Shown in pieces: positions 21,269 to 23,425 of a stretch of DNA of 23,425 nucleotides. The translations under genes were made by a program, and so were the position numbers. This DNA is from Candidatus Ulvibacter alkanivorans (GTDB lineage: Bacteria > Bacteroidota > Bacteroidia > Flavobacteriales > Flavobacteriaceae): positions 1 to 23,425 of the forward strand of contig NZ_QOLC01000049.1 in NCBI RefSeq assembly GCF_003333325.1, written 5' to 3'. The notes beneath the pieces are model-generated. The model made no database searches, had not been told where the DNA came from, and worked only from the letters and a program-made list of their open reading frames with translations. Each line of letters begins with the position of its first letter. Positions within the stretch are counted from its first letter, which is position 1.

Positions 21269-23199
21269 AACTATCATTTCCTACACGCAAGTTAAAAGGT
21301 TCTGTTAAAAAGGTAGGCAAAAAAGTTGCAAAGCTGAATATTGATGCTGAAGACTACACGGTCTATGGTGTTTCTAAAGAAGATGGTGTAACGGTTACCG
21401 GAAAGAAAATAGGAAAGAATCTCAATACCTATTACTTTTTCGAAGGAAAAAAATTTGCCTATAATCCTTACAGGGTTAATATAGGGTCTATCGGGCTTTC
21501 AGAAAGTAAATTTATTGGGTTAATAAGTTCCGCTTACGTCATCTTTGAAACAGACGAAAGTATAAACGACGAATTTTTATTCCTATACCTTAAAAGTCCG
21601 TTGGGCATAAACCTCATTAATTGGTATGGCAATAGAGGCGGTGTTCGTTCAGCGCTAAGATTTTCGGATTTGGAAAAAATTGATTTTCCCGATTTAACCT
21701 TTGAACAACAAACCGAAGCCTTAAATTTTATCAATAAAAAACAAGAAATTGTTGATTTACTAAATCTTGAGTTCGATAAGCAACAAAACCTCATCACAAA
21801 ACTCCGCCAAAGCATCCTACAAGAAGCCGTACAAGGAAAACTCACGGCAGATTGGCGTAAAGCAAACCCTGAAGTAGAACCCGCTTCAGAACTGCTTAAA
21901 CGCATTAAAGCAGAAAAGAAACTACTCATTGCCGAGAAAAAAATTAAAAAGGAAAATCCCTTACCACCTATCACTGACGAGGAGAAACCTTATGACCTTC
22001 CTGAAAGTTGGGAGTGGTGTAAGATGCAAGATTTATGTCCTAATATCTCGTCAGGTTCAACACCACCTAAACCTTACTTTAGAGAAAAAGGAATACCGTA
22101 TCTTAAAGTGTACAATATTAGAAATCAAAATATCGACTTTAAATACAAGCCACAATATATAGAGGAGGAATATCACAAAACAAAAAACAAACGCTCAATT
22201 CTAAGAGCTGGTGATGTAATTATGAATATCGTAGGACCGCCTCTTGGAAAAGTGGCTATCATTCCGAATGATCACAAAGAATATAATTGTAATCAAGCAA
22301 TAGCATTCTTCAAACCAATTGAACGAAAGATTAATCGTTGGATTTATACTTTTCTTTGCGCTGGAACATTTCTTGACAGAATCGATTTAATTGGAACAGC
22401 AGGACAGGATAATATATCAGTTACAAAGAGTAAGAATATAATTATACCGCTTCCACCATTAGAAGAACAAAAAGCCATCGTCTCGAAAGTCAATATGTTA
22501 ATGACACTTTGCGACCAGCTAGAAGAGCAAGTCACCCAAAGCAAGCAACAAGCTGAACAATTAATGCAAGCGGTATTGCAGGAAGTGTTTACGCCGAAGC
22601 AGGATGTGCTTGAAGAACTTATTCTTGACATTGATAAGTATGCACAAGTTGCTATGGCAACTCTCAAGATGGAAAATGCTTTTGGCTTTACGCACGGCAA
22701 AGTAGAAAAGCAAAAGACGGGTTTCTTACTTAAGCGAGTGAAGAAACAGCCCATCCCCTACACTTTCGAAAAATCAAATTTCGGGGCATTCTCATGGGAG
22801 CTTTCTAAAGACCTAGACAAAAATCCGTATTTACAGAAAGTACCATCAGGAAAAGGTGAAGGATATGAGGTAAAGGCAAGTAAACAAGCTGAGGTTTTAG
22901 CTTTGTTAAACGACCCTGAGAACTCTTCTTACGTTCAAGCTATAGATGAACTCATTGAAGTTTATAAAATGCCTAAAATCACAGGAAAAACAGAAGAAAT
23001 TGAACTGCTAAATACAGTTTGCAAGTCAATGTTCGACACACAATCCAAAGACCTCAACACCATTTACGCAGATATGGAAATGTGGACTATTCAACAAGAT
23101 GGTTTTAGCAACAAGGCAGAGAAATTTTCGCTCCCGCGTACAGAGGAAATGTTACAACTCGTTTTAAAGCTAAAGTGGGATAAACAATTAATATTTTGA
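21265..23199 (+). CDS. hsdS: Type I restriction-modification specificity subunit with long C-terminal extension
   Basis: HsdS recognises the split target sequence. The first target-recognition domain covers about 1-150 and ends in the LTFEQQ-type boundary. A helical spacer follows with KLRQSILQEAVQGKLTADWRKANP (179-202). The second domain runs from about 245 (LPESWEWCKM) to 412 (IIIPLPPLEEQKAI), then a second helical spacer (417-448). Residues 449-644 form an extra domain (for example IYADMEMWTIQQDGFSNKAEKF near 595-615) that is not needed in classical HsdS of about 400-460 aa. The TTG start lies in the TTGA overlap with hsdM; no ATG is near, so TTG is required. The 644-aa frame is uninterrupted. 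The target sequence cannot be read from the protein. Confidence 0.93.
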   Translation: MKLSFPTRKLKGSVKKVGKKVAKLNIDAEDYTVYGVSKEDGVTVTGKKIGKNLNTYYFFEGKKFAYNPYRVNIGSIGLSESKFIGLISSAYVIFETDESINDEFLFLYLKSPLGINLINWYGNRGGVRSALRFSDLEKIDFPDLTFEQQTEALNFINKKQEIVDLLNLEFDKQQNLITKLRQSILQEAVQGKLTADWRKANPEVEPASELLKRIKAEKKLLIAEKKIKKENPLPPITDEEKPYDLPESWEWCKMQDLCPNISSGSTPPKPYFREKGIPYLKVYNIRNQNIDFKYKPQYIEEEYHKTKNKRSILRAGDVIMNIVGPPLGKVAIIPNDHKEYNCNQAIAFFKPIERKINRWIYTFLCAGTFLDRIDLIGTAGQDNISVTKSKNIIIPLPPLEEQKAIVSKVNMLMTLCDQLEEQVTQSKQQAEQLMQAVLQEVFTPKQDVLEELILDIDKYAQVAMATLKMENAFGFTHGKVEKQKTGFLLKRVKKQPIPYTFEKSNFGAFSWELSKDLDKNPYLQKVPSGKGEGYEVKASKQAEVLALLNDPENSSYVQAIDELIEVYKMPKITGKTEEIELLNTVCKSMFDTQSKDLNTIYADMEMWTIQQDGFSNKAEKFSLPRTEEMLQLVLKLKWDKQLIF

Positions 23200-23425
23200 T
23201 TACCGGTGGTGCGTCCGGTCTAGGCTTAGCAATGGCATTGCGTTGGGCAAAAACGGGAGCCAGCATTTGCATTGTCGACAGAGACGAATCAAGAAAAGAT
23301 GAGGCAATAAAAACGCTACAAACAGAATGTAAATTGGCTTTATTTTTTAAGGCTGACATTACCAGCGATGAAGACATTCAAGCACTCAAAAGCTTTACCG
23401 ATGAAAAATTAGGTAACCTTGACCT
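23196..23425 (+). CDS. SDR-family NAD(P)-dependent oxidoreductase, 3' end outside window
   Basis: The N-terminal 76 residues of a short-chain dehydrogenase are visible. The Rossmann glycine motif TGGASGLG is at residues 3-10, then GASICIVDRDES (cofactor-selecting acidic residue at the end of strand 2) and FFKADITSDED, the D-[IV]-T motif that contacts adenine. The first conserved strand is almost absent: TTG at 23196 gives MITGGASG directly, in a TTGA overlap with the hsdS stop. In frame upstream, ATT at 23187 would give INILITGG, which is what an intact SDR start would look like if that ATT were ATG. Initiation at TTG or at the rare ATT cannot be decided. Substrate is unknown, and an SDR is not part of ordinary type I systems. 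Confidence 0.85.
   Translation, partial: MITGGASGLGLAMALRWAKTGASICIVDRDESRKDEAIKTLQTECKLALFFKADITSDEDIQALKSFTDEKLGNLD

Larger units (their letters stand above)
13152..23425. mobile_element. Left part of an integrated element carrying a type I R-M system
   Basis: From the tRNA-like core rightwards every gene lies on the plus strand and belongs to an integrative-element set: tyrosine recombinase, unknown gene, excisionase-like HTH, RepA-like ATPase, then hsdR-x-hsdM-hsdS. The sequence is visibly richer in A/T than the left 13 kb and almost lacks the octamer CTTCGGAA (1 copy against 18). No relaxase, conjugation or phage structural gene is visible, so the type of element (genomic island, phage satellite or ICE) is undetermined. 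The right end is not seen; whether the SDR gene belongs to the element is unclear. Confidence 0.65.

Overview
The window looks like a marine Flavobacteriia (Bacteroidota) chromosome carrying the left part of an integrated mobile element. The basis is the A/T-rich coding sequence, Bacteroidota-style lipoproteins and outer-membrane barrels, a Bacteroidota-type tyrosine recombinase, and an arsenosugar gene set of the kind seen in marine bacteria. No rRNA gene or intact tRNA is present, so the placement is inference from gene content.

Region A (1-3199, + strand) encodes envelope proteins: the 3' part of an outer-membrane barrel gene, a GH113-like glycosidase lipoprotein, and a small Omp85-type barrel with one apparent POTRA domain. 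The last two are joined by a TTGA stop/start overlap. A hemerythrin-like gene (3196-3636, -) converges on them with overlapping stops.

Region B (3708-11959, - strand) is a ten-gene, tightly packed cluster recognisable as arsenosugar biosynthesis. In transcription order it has an AhpD/CMD-like protein, the radical SAM enzyme ArsS, an exported rhodanese, the transferase TIGR04282, a trimeric-type purine nucleoside phosphorylase, the arsenite methyltransferase ArsM, a Pit-type phosphate (arsenate) transporter, a sterol-desaturase/fatty-acid-hydroxylase-like membrane enzyme, a DUF547 lipoprotein and the glycosyltransferase TIGR04283. Inferred flow: Pit brings in arsenate, ArsM makes dimethylarsenic, ArsS joins it to the 5'-deoxyadenosyl group, the phosphorylase exchanges adenine for phosphate, and the transferases and membrane proteins build the final arsenosugar or arsenolipid. 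A separate DUF481-like outer-membrane gene lies upstream (12068-12820, -).

Region C (about 13108-13354) is the chromosome/element boundary. It has a minus-strand intrinsic terminator, a 12-nt sequence resembling the 3' end of a tRNA, and a tandem 12-bp repeat in front of the integrase gene.

Region D (13355 to the window end, + strand) is the mobile element, visibly richer in A/T. It carries a tyrosine recombinase, an unknown gene, a small excisionase-like HTH protein, a RepA/RecA-like ATPase and then a type I restriction-modification operon (hsdR, an unknown 131-aa gene, hsdM, hsdS). An SDR oxidoreductase gene overlaps the end of hsdS and runs off the window. The putative hsd promoter sits beside a symmetric array of four TGAACA half-sites.

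An octamer, CTTCGGAA (either strand), occurs 18 times in the 13.1 kb of chromosomal sequence and once in the 10.3 kb of mobile element. It appears in all reading frames and between genes, which ordinary gene content does not explain.
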